From positions 36,492 to 100,491 of the forward strand of contig CAJUOP010000006.1 in assembly GCA_910588465.1 (NCBI GenBank): DNA of 64,000 bases. The letters are read 5' to 3'. Origin of the DNA: an uncultured Christensenellaceae bacterium. GTDB lineage: Bacteria; Bacillota; Clostridia; Christensenellales; Borkfalkiaceae. A program made the translations under genes and the position numbers. Below are positions 48,202-55,841 of the stretch, piece after piece (position 1 is the stretch's first letter; each line of letters starts with the position of its first letter). The notes below the pieces were generated by a model that saw nothing but the letters and a program-made list of their open reading frames with translations, did no database searches and had not been told where the DNA came from.

Positions 48202-49479
48202 ATGGATACCAAAGTTTTTACCGACAAAGTGAAAATCACCGTAAAGGCGGGCGACGGCGGCGACGGCATGAACTCGTTCAAAGCCTATAAGGGTAAGCCC
48301 GCGTGCGGTCCCGACGGCGGCGACGGCGGCGACGGCGGCAGCGTTTACTTTCTCGGCGATAAGGATATGAACGATCTGCTCGCATTCCGCTTTACCTCAA
48401 AGTATTTTGCGGAAAACGGAGAGCGGGGCGGAACCAATCAGTGCAGCGGAAAACGGGGCAAGGATATCGTAATTACGGTGCCCTGCGGAACGCTCGTGCG
48501 CGATTTCGAGAGCGGAAAAATTATCTGCGACGTGTACGAGGACGGCGAAAAGGTGCGCATTTTAGAGGGCGGAAGAGGTGGAAAGGGAAACGTGCGCTTT
48601 ACCACGGCGCGCCGCCATGCCCCCAACTTTTCGCAAAAGGGCGTTAAGACGCTCGCCCATACCCTCGTGCTGGAAATGAAGGTGATCGCGGACGTGGGGC
48701 TGGTGGGCTTTCCCAACGTGGGCAAGAGCACGCTTCTTTCCAAGATCTCGGCGGCGAAGCCCAAGATTGCCGACTATCACTTTACCACGCTTTCGCCAAA
48801 TTTGGGCGTGGTGAAGCGGTTCGAGGAGTCGTTTATTGCGGCGGATATCCCGGGGCTCATCGAGGGCGCGGCAAGCGGCGCGGGGCTGGGGCACGACTTT
48901 TTGCGGCACATCGAGCGTACGCGTATGCTCTGCCACGTGGTGGATATTTCGGGCGCGGAGGGCAGAGACCCGCTCGACGACTTTGAAAAAATCAATCTCG
49001 AACTCAAAAACTATTCGGAGGTGCTTGCCGCGCTTCCGCAGGCGGTCGCGCTGAACAAATGCGACTTTTACGGCGCGGAGGAGAACGTAAAACGCTTCCG
49101 CAAAAAATACGGAAAACAGTTTCGGATATTCGAGCTCGCCGCCCTGAAGGGTGAGGGGTGCGAGGCGCTTGTGGACGAGCTTGCTCAAATTTTAAAAACG
49201 CTTCCACCCGCCGAACGGATCCCTGCCGACGAGGAGTTCGAGTTCGCGCAGGCGGACAACACGCAGTACGAAATTTTCAAGGACGAGAACGGCGCTTACG
49301 TTGTGGTCGGCGGGCTGGTGGATATGCTCTGCCGCAACGTGGTGCTTAACAATCCCGATTCGATGGCGTATTTCCAGCGCGTGTTAAAGCTGCGCGGGGT
49401 GTTTAAGGAGCTGAAAAAGGCGGGCTGCAACGAGGGCGACACCGTGATCGTGGGCGACGTGGAGTTCGAATTCGTGTAA
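48202..49479 (+). CDS. obg: Ribosome-associated GTPase Obg
   Basis: Essential GTPase of late 50S assembly and stress control. It has 425 residues. The glycine-rich OBG fold covers about 1-155 (VKAGDGGDGMNSF, PDGGDGGDGGSVYF). The G domain has G1 GFPNVGKS at about 166-173, FTTLSPNLGVV, G3 DIPGLIEGA and G4 NKCD. The OCT domain is C-terminal from about 345. The start at 48202 gives the family N-terminus DTKVFTDKVKITV; upstream frames lie in the promoter. yhbY follows 28 bases later. Confidence 0.97.
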   Translation: MDTKVFTDKVKITVKAGDGGDGMNSFKAYKGKPACGPDGGDGGDGGSVYFLGDKDMNDLLAFRFTSKYFAENGERGGTNQCSGKRGKDIVITVPCGTLVRDFESGKIICDVYEDGEKVRILEGGRGGKGNVRFTTARRHAPNFSQKGVKTLAHTLVLEMKVIADVGLVGFPNVGKSTLLSKISAAKPKIADYHFTTLSPNLGVVKRFEESFIAADIPGLIEGAASGAGLGHDFLRHIERTRMLCHVVDISGAEGRDPLDDFEKINLELKNYSEVLAALPQAVALNKCDFYGAEENVKRFRKKYGKQFRIFELAALKGEGCEALVDELAQILKTLPPAERIPADEEFEFAQADNTQYEIFKDENGAYVVVGGLVDMLCRNVVLNNPDSMAYFQRVLKLRGVFKELKKAGCNEGDTVIVGDVEFEFV

Positions 49480-49507
49480 CGGCACGGCGAGAGAAAAAGG
49501 AGTTTAT

Positions 49508-49798
49508 ATGACGAGTAAACAAAGAAGCAATTTAAAGGCGATCGCGGCAAATTTAAAGCCCGTGGCGCAGGTAGGAAAGGAAGGGATCGGCGAAAATTTG
49601 GTGCGCGGTCTCTCGGAAGCGTTGGAGGCGCGGGAGCTGATCAAAGTCACTCTTTTGCCCGCCTCGGGCGAGGACGGCAAGGGCTTGGCGGCGGAGCTTG
49701 CCGCGCTGTTAAAGGCGGAAACGGTTGCCGTAATCGGCAGAAAGGCGATATTTTACCGCCGTTCCAAGCGTAAGGATTTCGAACATATCGAGTTTTAA
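49508..49798 (+). CDS. yhbY: YhbY/CRM-domain RNA-binding protein
   Basis: A 96-residue CRM-domain protein that binds pre-50S particles. LKAIAANLKPVAQVGKEGIG at about 9-28 and the end IGRKAIFYRRSKRKD are family signatures. AAAAAGGAG precedes the ATG. It follows obg, another ribosome-assembly gene, and a terminator follows. Confidence 0.95.
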   Translation: MTSKQRSNLKAIAANLKPVAQVGKEGIGENLVRGLSEALEARELIKVTLLPASGEDGKGLAAELAALLKAETVAVIGRKAIFYRRSKRKDFEHIEF

Positions 49799-49812
49799 CG
49801 GCTTAAACAATT

Positions 49813-49838
49813 CCCCTGCAAAGGCAGGGGATTTTTTT
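49813..49838 (+). terminator. Intrinsic terminator after yhbY
   Basis: Stem cccctgc/gcagggg with a four-base loop, then ATTTTTTT. Confidence 0.9.
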
Positions 49839-49851
49839 ATGATAAAAACGC

Positions 49852-49880
49852 TTGACAAATACCCCATGGGGGTATATAAT
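49852..49880 (+). promoter_or_regulatory. Copper-responsive promoter with CsoR operator
   Basis: TTGACA at 49852-49857, a 17-base spacer and TATAAT at 49875-49880. The spacer is the palindrome ATACCCCATGGGGGTAT at 49859-49875, a typical GC-rich CsoR-type operator. Repressor bound here would block RNA polymerase directly. Confidence 0.9.
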
Positions 49881-49905
49881 AAAGAAAAACGAATCGGGAG
49901 AAACT

Positions 49906-50202
49906 ATGAAAGATTGTTGTTGCAGTCACAGAACGAAGGAGCGAACGCAGGAGGAGAAGAACGCGCTTACCGCGCGGATCAATCGCATTGCGGGGCAGAT
50001 GAACGGCGTAAAGAATATGATCGAAAACGACAGATACTGCGCCGATATTTTAATTCAGCTTGCAGCGATCGACAAGTCGGTAAAGAGTTTGGCGGGGGTG
50101 CTGCTGGAACGGCATCTGCACAGCTGTCTCGTCGAGGATATTCAAAACGGTAAGAGCGAATCGGTAGACGAAATTATAGAACTGTTTAAGAGGTTTCAAT
50201 GA
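49906..50202 (+). CDS. csoR: Copper-sensing repressor CsoR
   Basis: A 98-residue all-helical repressor that leaves DNA when it binds Cu(I). The copper ligands are in register: C45, H70 and C74, with the same 25- and 4-residue spacing as in the founding CsoR. The N-terminus has extra cysteines (MKDCCCSHRTKER). The ATG follows TCGGGAGAAAC; in-frame sequence upstream overlaps the promoter. It overlaps copA by four bases and its operator lies in its own promoter, so the operon is autoregulated. Confidence 0.96.
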   Translation: MKDCCCSHRTKERTQEEKNALTARINRIAGQMNGVKNMIENDRYCADILIQLAAIDKSVKSLAGVLLERHLHSCLVEDIQNGKSESVDEIIELFKRFQ

Positions 50203-52616
50203 AAAAGAAATTTACGGTTACGGGCATGACGTGCGCCGCCTGCGCCGCGGGAATCGAGCGCACGGTAAGCAAGATAGACGGGGTTTCGGCGTGCGCCGTT
50301 TCGCTGATGGGCGAGTGCATGGAAGCCGAATTCGACGAAAGCAGGACGAATGCGGAGCAGATCGCCGCGGCGGTAAAGTCGCTCGGTTACGGCGCTTCCG
50401 ACTACGGCGCGGTGACTGTTAAAAAGGAGCGCGGGATCCCCGTTGCCATACGGTTTTTTCTTTCGCTCGCGCTGCTGATCCCCGAAATGTATTTTGCCAT
50501 GGGGCACATGATCTCGCCCGATATCGTCCCGCACGGCTGGTGGAACTTTGCGCCGCAAATCGTGCTGACGCTTGCGATCCTCTGCCTGAATTATCCGTTC
50601 TTTATCAGCGGGGCGCGCGCCGCGGTAAAGCTGGTGCCCAACATGGATACGCTGGTGAGCCTCGGGGCGGCGGTGTCGTTCGTTTACAGTATAATCGTCT
50701 GTATCGTACAGCCGCAGGCGCACGGTCTGTTTTTCGAGTCGGCGGCGATGATCGTCACGCTCGTCACGCTGGGCAAGTGGCTGGAGGACAAGAGCAAGCG
50801 CCGCACGGGAAAAGAGGTGGAAAAGCTGCTCTCGCTTGCGCCCGACACGGTTACGGTGGAACGGGACGGAGCGCAGCTCCCCGTTTCTCTTTCGGAAGTA
50901 AAGGAGGGCGATCTGGTCATCGTAAAACAGGGCGAGGCGGTCGCGGTGGACGGGGTGATCGCGGAGGGTCATGCGTTTGCCGACCAGTCGGCGATCACGG
51001 GCGAAAGTCTGCCCGTGGAGCTCTCCGCGGGAGACCGCGCCGTAAGCGCTTCGCTGATCACGGGCGGGTTTTTAAAGATCCGCGCCGAGAAGGTGGGCGA
51101 GGACACCATGCTGGCGGGAATTATCCGCATGGTGCGCCGGGCGGGCGAGAGCAAGGCGCCCATCCAAAAGCTTGCGGACAGAGTTTCGGCGTTTTTCGTG
51201 CCCGCGGTGTTACTGATCGCGATCGTCACGTTCGCGGTTTGGGCGATCGTCACGCACGATTTGTCGCGCGCTTTCAATTACGCCGTGAGCGTGATCGTAA
51301 TTTCCTGCCCCTGCGCGCTGGGGCTCGCCACGCCCGTTGCGGTGATGGCGGCAACGGGCAGAGGCGCGGGTATGGGGATTTTATTTAAAAATGCGGAGGC
51401 GTTGCAGCGCGCCGCGGATATCTCCGTAGTTCTGCTCGACAAGACGGCAACGCTTACGGAGGGTAAGCCGAGCGTGGTGTTTTTCGAAAGCTTTGCGGGG
51501 GAGGAAAAGGCGAAGCGTATCGCCTACGCGCTCGAAAGCAAATTAAATCACCCGCTTGCCGACTGCATCGCGGAGTTTTGCGGGCGGGGCGAAGAGGCGC
51601 AGGAGGTGGAATATCTCACGGGCATGGGCGCAAAGGGCAGGGTAAACGGGCAAACGTACTATTTGGGGAACGACCGTTTGGCGGACTTTTTAAAGATTCC
51701 GTTAGGCGATGCGGAGGAGAAATTCCGCATGCTCTCCGCCGAGGGGAAAACCGTTTTGTTTTTGACCGACGAAACGCGGATCCTGGCAACGTTTGCGCTT
51801 GCCGATACGTTAAAGCAGGGCAGTGCGGAGGCGGTCGCCGAGTTGAACGGGTTGCAGATCGCGCCGTATATGCTCACGGGGGACAACGCCGCCGTGGCAA
51901 AGCATATGGCGGAGCAGGCGGGGATTTCGCAGGACCGCGTATACGCGCAGGTGCTGCCCGAGGATAAGCTGCGTGCCGTAACGGAGCGTAAAGCCGAGCT
52001 GGCGGCAGGGCATAAGCGGGGCTGCGTCGCCATGGTCGGGGACGGGATCAACGATTCGCCCGCTTTAAAGGAGGCGGACGTGGGGATCGCGATGGGAAAC
52101 GGTACGGACGCGGCAATCGAGAGCGCGGACGTCGTGCTGGTAAGCGGCGATCTACGCGGCGCGGGAAAGGCGGTGAAGCTCGCCCGCAGAACAATGCGCA
52201 TCGTAAAAGAAAATCTGTTCTGGGCATTCTTTTACAACTGCGTGGGAATTCCGCTGGCGGCGGGGGTGTTCGCGTTTGCTTCGCTCTCGCTCAATCCCAT
52301 GATCGCCGCGGGGGCGATGAGCCTTTCGTCGCTGTTCGTGGTGGGCAACGCGCTGCGGCTGACAAGATTTATGAAAGAAAAGAAACAAAAAAAGGAGGAT
52401 AACAACATGAAAAAAGTTTTAAAGGTAGAGGGTATGATGTGCGGGCATTGCGTAAAGCACGTGGAAGCTGCGCTCGCCGCGGTAGAAGGTGTTTCCGCGG
52501 CAGAGGCGGAGCTGAAAAAGAAACGCGCGACCGTCACGCTCTCTGCGGAGGTCTCGGACGAGGCGTTAAAAGCCGCCGTAACTGCGGCGGGCTACGAAGT
52601 GACGGAAATACAGTAA
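50199..52616 (+). CDS. copA: Copper-exporting P-type ATPase CopA with C-terminal CopZ domain
   Basis: An 805-residue P1B-type ATPase exporting Cu(I). An N-terminal HMA domain has GMTCAACAAG (C12, C15). Membrane segments follow, with CPC at 370-372, TGES near 268, the phosphorylation loop DKTATLTEG (Asp 414), HP in LNHPLADC, and GDGINDSPAL near 616. The phosphorylation signature has Ala in place of the near-invariant Gly of DKTGT. After the last membrane helices the frame continues through KEKKQKKEDNN into a second HMA domain from Met 737 with GMMCGHC (C748, C751). This junction contains an A7 run, an in-phase slippery heptamer and an internal ribosome binding site; see findings. Confidence 0.95.
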   Translation: MKKKFTVTGMTCAACAAGIERTVSKIDGVSACAVSLMGECMEAEFDESRTNAEQIAAAVKSLGYGASDYGAVTVKKERGIPVAIRFFLSLALLIPEMYFAMGHMISPDIVPHGWWNFAPQIVLTLAILCLNYPFFISGARAAVKLVPNMDTLVSLGAAVSFVYSIIVCIVQPQAHGLFFESAAMIVTLVTLGKWLEDKSKRRTGKEVEKLLSLAPDTVTVERDGAQLPVSLSEVKEGDLVIVKQGEAVAVDGVIAEGHAFADQSAITGESLPVELSAGDRAVSASLITGGFLKIRAEKVGEDTMLAGIIRMVRRAGESKAPIQKLADRVSAFFVPAVLLIAIVTFAVWAIVTHDLSRAFNYAVSVIVISCPCALGLATPVAVMAATGRGAGMGILFKNAEALQRAADISVVLLDKTATLTEGKPSVVFFESFAGEEKAKRIAYALESKLNHPLADCIAEFCGRGEEAQEVEYLTGMGAKGRVNGQTYYLGNDRLADFLKIPLGDAEEKFRMLSAEGKTVLFLTDETRILATFALADTLKQGSAEAVAELNGLQIAPYMLTGDNAAVAKHMAEQAGISQDRVYAQVLPEDKLRAVTERKAELAAGHKRGCVAMVGDGINDSPALKEADVGIAMGNGTDAAIESADVVLVSGDLRGAGKAVKLARRTMRIVKENLFWAFFYNCVGIPLAAGVFAFASLSLNPMIAAGAMSLSSLFVVGNALRLTRFMKEKKQKKEDNNMKKVLKVEGMMCGHCVKHVEAALAAVEGVSAAEAELKKKRATVTLSAEVSDEALKAAVTAAGYEVTEIQ
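52387..52409 (+). promoter_or_regulatory. A_AAA_AAG slip site and internal CopZ ribosome binding site
   Basis: In the copA frame the codons are CAA AAA AAG GAG GAT AAC AAC ATG, so the heptamer A_AAA_AAG (52388-52394) is in the correct phase for -1 slippage. After a -1 slip the next codons are GGA, GGA and the stop TAA at 52400-52402. AAAGGAGG (52391-52398) is a perfect ribosome binding site eight bases before the ATG at 52407. Confidence 0.8.
52407..52616 (+). CDS. copZ: Possible free copper chaperone CopZ from internal start
   Basis: A 69-residue HMA-domain protein, MKKVLKVEGMMCGHCVKHVE and onward, the usual size of CopZ copper chaperones, with the MxCxxC metal site at C12 and C15. It begins at an in-frame ATG inside copA with a stronger ribosome binding site than most genes in the window, so independent translation is likely. 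Either copA and copZ were once adjacent genes and fused by loss of one base, or the fusion is real and both forms are made. CsoR would control both. Confidence 0.75.
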   Translation: MKKVLKVEGMMCGHCVKHVEAALAAVEGVSAAEAELKKKRATVTLSAEVSDEALKAAVTAAGYEVTEIQ

Positions 52617-52667
52617 TCGGCGTTATGAACAAGCGGGCATTCCCGAATTTCGGGAATGCCCGCTTTT

Positions 52668-52880
52668 CTATTCTTCCAAGCCCAAAAGATAATCCGATGA
52701 AACGTCTAAAAATCGGCAGATTAAAAAAAGCGTCTGAATAGAGGGCTCGCTCTTGCCCGACTTATAATCGGAAATGCACTGTTTGGAAACGTTCGCCGCG
52801 TCGGCAAGCTCCACTTGCTTGATATTTGAATATTGAAGGCATTCGTTGAACCGTTCCTGAAATTTTGTTAACTTTTCCAT
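52668..52880 (-). CDS. Small XRE-family repressor beside DUF975 gene
   Basis: A 70-residue Cro/CI-type protein. The HTH spans about 10-60 (ECLQYSNIKQVELADAANVS and KQCISDYKSGKSEPS), ending with SSDYLLGLEE as in the XRE at 13353. It is divergent from the DUF975 gene, and the shared region holds three copies of a palindromic AGTACGTTA-type site covering the promoter of that gene. It is almost certainly the repressor that binds them, inferred from context. The signal that lifts repression is unknown. Confidence 0.88.
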   Translation of the reverse strand: MEKLTKFQERFNECLQYSNIKQVELADAANVSKQCISDYKSGKSEPSIQTLFLICRFLDVSSDYLLGLEE

Positions 52881-52898
52881 ATAAAAAGTATAATATAA

Positions 52899-52968
52899 AG
52901 TACGTTAATACTTGACAAGTACGTTATCAGCGTACTATAATAACAAAAAAGTACGTTATTAACGTACT
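52899..52968 (+). promoter_or_regulatory. Promoter with three palindromic operators
   Basis: TTGACA at 52912-52917, an 18-base spacer and TATAAT at 52936-52941. The spacer is exactly operator O2, AGTACGTTATCAGCGTACT (52918-52936). O3, AGTACGTTATTAACGTACT (52950-52968), has perfect 9-base arms and lies at the start of transcription. O1 (52899-52912) is a degenerate copy, AGTACGTTAATACT, at the -35 side and near the divergent XRE promoter. Confidence 0.9.
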
Positions 52969-52984
52969 AATCAAAGGAGAAAAT

Positions 52985-53638
52985 ATGTTAAAAGCAAAAG
53001 ATTTCAGGCAGACGGCGTGGGGGAAACTCCGCGGCAAGTGGGGACAAATGGCGCTGAGCGCGTTTATTTACTCGCTGATTATGGGGGCGTGTTCGGCGCT
53101 CGCGTACTTTTACGTCGGAACGGTGGCGCTGTTGCTGCTTTCCGGTCCGATGACGCTCGGGCTTACTCTATTGGCTTTGAACGCCGCGAGGGGAGAGGAC
53201 GTTTCGGTAAACCGTCTGTTCGACGGATTTAAGAACTTCGGCTCTGCCGTGTGGCTGCATATCAGCAACGGGTTGTTGATTTTTCTTTGGACGTTGTTGC
53301 TTATCGTTCCGGGGATCATTAAAACTTTTTCGTACGCGTTGTCCTTTCATGTGTTAAAAGACAACCCTCAGCTTTCCGCCAACGAGGCAAGAAAGCGTTC
53401 GATGGAAATTATGCGCGGAAATAAATGGAGACTGTTCTGTTTGCAATTCAGTTTCATCGGCTGGTGGCTGCTGTGCTTGCTTACGTTGGGAATCCTTTCC
53501 TTTTGGATCACGCCCTATCATAATACGGCGATCGCGGAGTTTTATATCAGCTTGCTGCCCGTAGAGGAAAAGGCGGAGGAAACGCCCGCGGAGCTTGCGG
53601 AGCCGTTCGAGGACCACAAAGAAGAGCAAGAATCATAA
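52985..53638 (+). CDS. DUF975-family membrane protein
   Basis: A 217-residue integral membrane protein with four or five hydrophobic segments (about residues 20-60, 95-115, 150-175), matching the DUF975 family of uncharacterised Firmicutes membrane proteins. The sequence LSANEARKRSMEIMRGNKWR at about 133-152 is a family-type motif. The tail is acidic (from about 195). Its ATG follows AAAGGAGAAAAT. Expression is controlled by three operator sites and the divergent small XRE. Role unknown; membrane stress or a small-molecule response is possible. Confidence 0.85.
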   Translation: MLKAKDFRQTAWGKLRGKWGQMALSAFIYSLIMGACSALAYFYVGTVALLLLSGPMTLGLTLLALNAARGEDVSVNRLFDGFKNFGSAVWLHISNGLLIFLWTLLLIVPGIIKTFSYALSFHVLKDNPQLSANEARKRSMEIMRGNKWRLFCLQFSFIGWWLLCLLTLGILSFWITPYHNTAIAEFYISLLPVEEKAEETPAELAEPFEDHKEEQES

Positions 53639-53649
53639 AATAAAAACAA

Positions 53650-53685
53650 CCCGCCCGCACGATTTCGTGCGGGCGGGAATTTTCT
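53650..53685. terminator. Bidirectional terminator between DUF975 gene and pyk
   Basis: 13-bp stem cccgcccgcacga/tcgtgcgggcggg with a two-base loop, T-rich on the right (aattttcttttt) and A-rich on the left (taaaaacaa), so it serves both converging genes. Confidence 0.9.
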
Positions 53686-53688
53686 TTT

Positions 53689-55101
53689 TCAAATCCGTTC
53701 GATATTGATCAGGTTGCTGTTGCCGCTCTTACCGTTGGGCGTTCCGCCCGTAATTACGATGGTGTCGCCCTTTTTCACCAGCCCCGTATCCTTTGCCGCC
53801 TGCTTGGCGAAATAGAACAGAATGTCCACGGAAGGGTATTCGTCGCTCATGGCGGGTACCACGCCCCAGCTGAGCGCGAGCTTTTGGTAGCTTCTTTCGT
53901 CCGTCGTCATGCCGATAATGTCGATCATGGGACGGAAGCGCGAAACCATTTTCGCCGTTTCGCCCGTGCGCGTGCAAACGACGATCGCCTTTGCCTGCAC
54001 GTCGCGCGCCAACAGACAGGCGGAGTGGGAGAGCGCGTCCGAAAGGTCGCGGATCAAAAACGACTTTTCGTCGATGGGCTGAATAAATTGCGACTTATTT
54101 TCCGCCTGCATGGCGATGCGCGCCATTGCCTTGACTGCCTCTACGGGATAGTTGCCCGCCGCCGTTTCGCCCGAAAGCATGATCGCGCTCGAGCCGTCGT
54201 AAACGGCGTTCGCCACGTCCGAGATCTCCGCACGGGTGGGGCGGGGCTGTTTAATCATGGATTCGAGCATTTCGGTTGCGGTAATGCAGCGCTTGCCTGC
54301 AATCCGGCAGGCGTTGATAATCGTCTTTTGAATATCGGGCAGTTCCTCGTAGGGGATCTCCACGCCCATGTCGCCGCGACCGATCATCACTCCGTCCGAA
54401 ACCTTTAAAATTTCGTTCAGATTTTTTACGCCCGCGCGGTTTTCGATTTTTGCGATCAGGTCGATGTCCGTCGAGCCGTGCTCCTTTAAAAAGGCGCGCA
54501 CGTCGAGGATGTCCTGCGCCTTGGAAACGAAGGAGCAGGCGACGAAGTCCACGTTCTGCTCGATGCCGAAGATAAGGTCGGCTTTGTCCTGCTCCGAAAG
54601 ATAGGTAAGGCTGAGTTCCTTTTCGGGGAAAAACATACTCTTGCGGTTGGAAAGCTCGCCGCCCACCAGCACGGTGCAAACCACGTTCGGCTTTTTAACT
54701 TCCTTTACCTCGAAGATCATCAGCCCGTTATTGAGTAAAATTTTGTCGCCCGGCAGCATTTCCTCGCAGATGCCCGCATAGGAGACGGCTACGCGCGTTT
54801 CGTCGCCGACGATATTCTCGGTGGTGAACGAGAACGCGTCGCCCGCCTTTAACAGGACTTTGCCGTTTTGAAAGGTTTTAATGCGGAACTCGGGTCCTTT
54901 GGTGTCGAGCATAATGGGAAGGGCAATTTTTTTCCGTTCGCGGATTTTTTTCACGGTGGCGATTTTTTTGGCGTGCTCTTCGTGCGTTCCGTGCGAAAAG
55001 TTGATGCGCGCCACGTTCATGCCTGCGTCCGCCATGGCGGATATGACCTCTTCCGTTTCGGAAGCGGGTCCCAGGGTGCAAATAATTTTGGTTTTTTTCA
55101 T
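53689..55101 (-). CDS. pyk: Pyruvate kinase
   Basis: Last step of glycolysis, phosphoenolpyruvate plus ADP to pyruvate plus ATP. It has 470 residues, the standard catalytic length; it lacks the extra C-terminal PEP-utiliser domain of Bacillus-type Pyk. KTKIICTLGPASETEEVI at about 2-19, MLDTKGPEFR near 65-74, IAKIENRAGVKNLNEI near 210 and GRGDMGVEIP near 240-249 are visible. The ribosome binding site GGAGACTC lies before the ATG. It is transcribed opposite to its neighbours. Confidence 0.97.
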   Translation of the reverse strand: MKKTKIICTLGPASETEEVISAMADAGMNVARINFSHGTHEEHAKKIATVKKIRERKKIALPIMLDTKGPEFRIKTFQNGKVLLKAGDAFSFTTENIVGDETRVAVSYAGICEEMLPGDKILLNNGLMIFEVKEVKKPNVVCTVLVGGELSNRKSMFFPEKELSLTYLSEQDKADLIFGIEQNVDFVACSFVSKAQDILDVRAFLKEHGSTDIDLIAKIENRAGVKNLNEILKVSDGVMIGRGDMGVEIPYEELPDIQKTIINACRIAGKRCITATEMLESMIKQPRPTRAEISDVANAVYDGSSAIMLSGETAAGNYPVEAVKAMARIAMQAENKSQFIQPIDEKSFLIRDLSDALSHSACLLARDVQAKAIVVCTRTGETAKMVSRFRPMIDIIGMTTDERSYQKLALSWGVVPAMSDEYPSVDILFYFAKQAAKDTGLVKKGDTIVITGGTPNGKSGNSNLINIERI

Positions 55102-55206
55102 AGAGAGTCTCCTCGATAAAGAATATAAATTTTCGCGATTTGAAATTACTTTTATTATTTTATCATAAATCGCGTAAAAAAGTAAGTATTTTTTTATCGT
55201 TTGTGC

Positions 55207-55212
55207 TATAAT
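55207..55212 (+). promoter_or_regulatory. -10 box of RNase P RNA gene
   Basis: TATAAT seven bases before the predicted 5' end near 55219-55220; a clear -35 box (around ttttttatc) is not recognised. Confidence 0.6.
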
Positions 55213-55219
55213 ATTTTCT

Positions 55220-55593
55220 ATCCGAGCGAACTACGCGATCGCGGCGCACGCAAAGTGCGGTGAGGAAAGTCCGGGCATCACAGGGCAGGACGCCTGATAA
55301 CGTCAGGTGAAGGCGACTTTAAGGAAAGTGCAACAGAAAATTACCGCCTGAAACCCTTTTAGGGCGCCCGCTTGATTGCGGGCAGGTAAGGTTGAAAAGG
55401 CGAGGTAAGAGCTCACCGGCGGGACGGTAACGCCCCGTGCCATGTAAACCCCGTCCGATGCAAGTTTGGGTTCCGTTCATACAGGGCTGCCCGTCCGAAC
55501 GGAACCGTGAATAACGCTCGAGCTTGTCGGCGACGGCAAGCCTAGATAAATGATCGCGCTCGACAGAACCCGGCTTACAGGTTCGCCTCGGTG
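55220..55593 (+). ncRNA. rnpB: RNase P RNA, type A
   Basis: Catalytic RNA that trims tRNA 5' ends. The conserved blocks are present in order: GAGGAAAGTCCGGGC, ACAGGGCAGGA, CAACAGAAAATTACCGCC, GGTAAGAGCTCACCGGCGGG, AAACCCCGTCCGATGCAAG and AGATAAATGATCGC. The 3' end is ACAGAACCCGGCTTACAGG. P1 is formed by ccgag-cgaac near 55222 and gttcg-c-ctcgg near 55581-55591. The bulk of the sequence and the block order indicate the ancestral type A. The 5' and 3' limits are within a few bases. Confidence 0.96.
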
Positions 55594-55607
55594 TTTCGCT
55601 CCGTCCG

Positions 55608-55634
55608 CCCGCCGAATTTCGGCGGGTGTTTTCT
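55608..55634 (+). terminator. Terminator of rnpB
   Basis: 8-bp stem cccgccga/tcggcggg followed by tgttttcttttg. Confidence 0.75.
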
Positions 55635-55641
55635 TTTGAAT

Positions 55642-55775
55642 AAGATTCCTTCGGTCGCTTCGCTTCCTCTGAATGACGCGAAAGTGTTTCTGTTCGTCTG
55701 AGGCGAAGCGGGTTGACGGCGGGTTATGTTCTTTTGTCATTCAGAGGGTGCAGGGCACCCGCGGGAATCTCTTTG
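55642..55775. repeat. Dispersed-repeat copies between rnpB and tRNA-Pro
   Basis: Arms aagattccttcggtcgcttc (55642) to gaatgacg, and tgtcattcagagggtgcagg (55735) to cgggaatctc, belong to the GTCATTCTGAG family in opposite orientation. The rest of the 55594-55840 gap shows nothing else recognisable. Confidence 0.75.
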
Positions 55776-55841
55776 GGAAAGGATGAAAAAGAGAAAGTTT
55801 TGATTCTTAAAAAAAATATTGCGAATTCGGGGAGAAAATAC

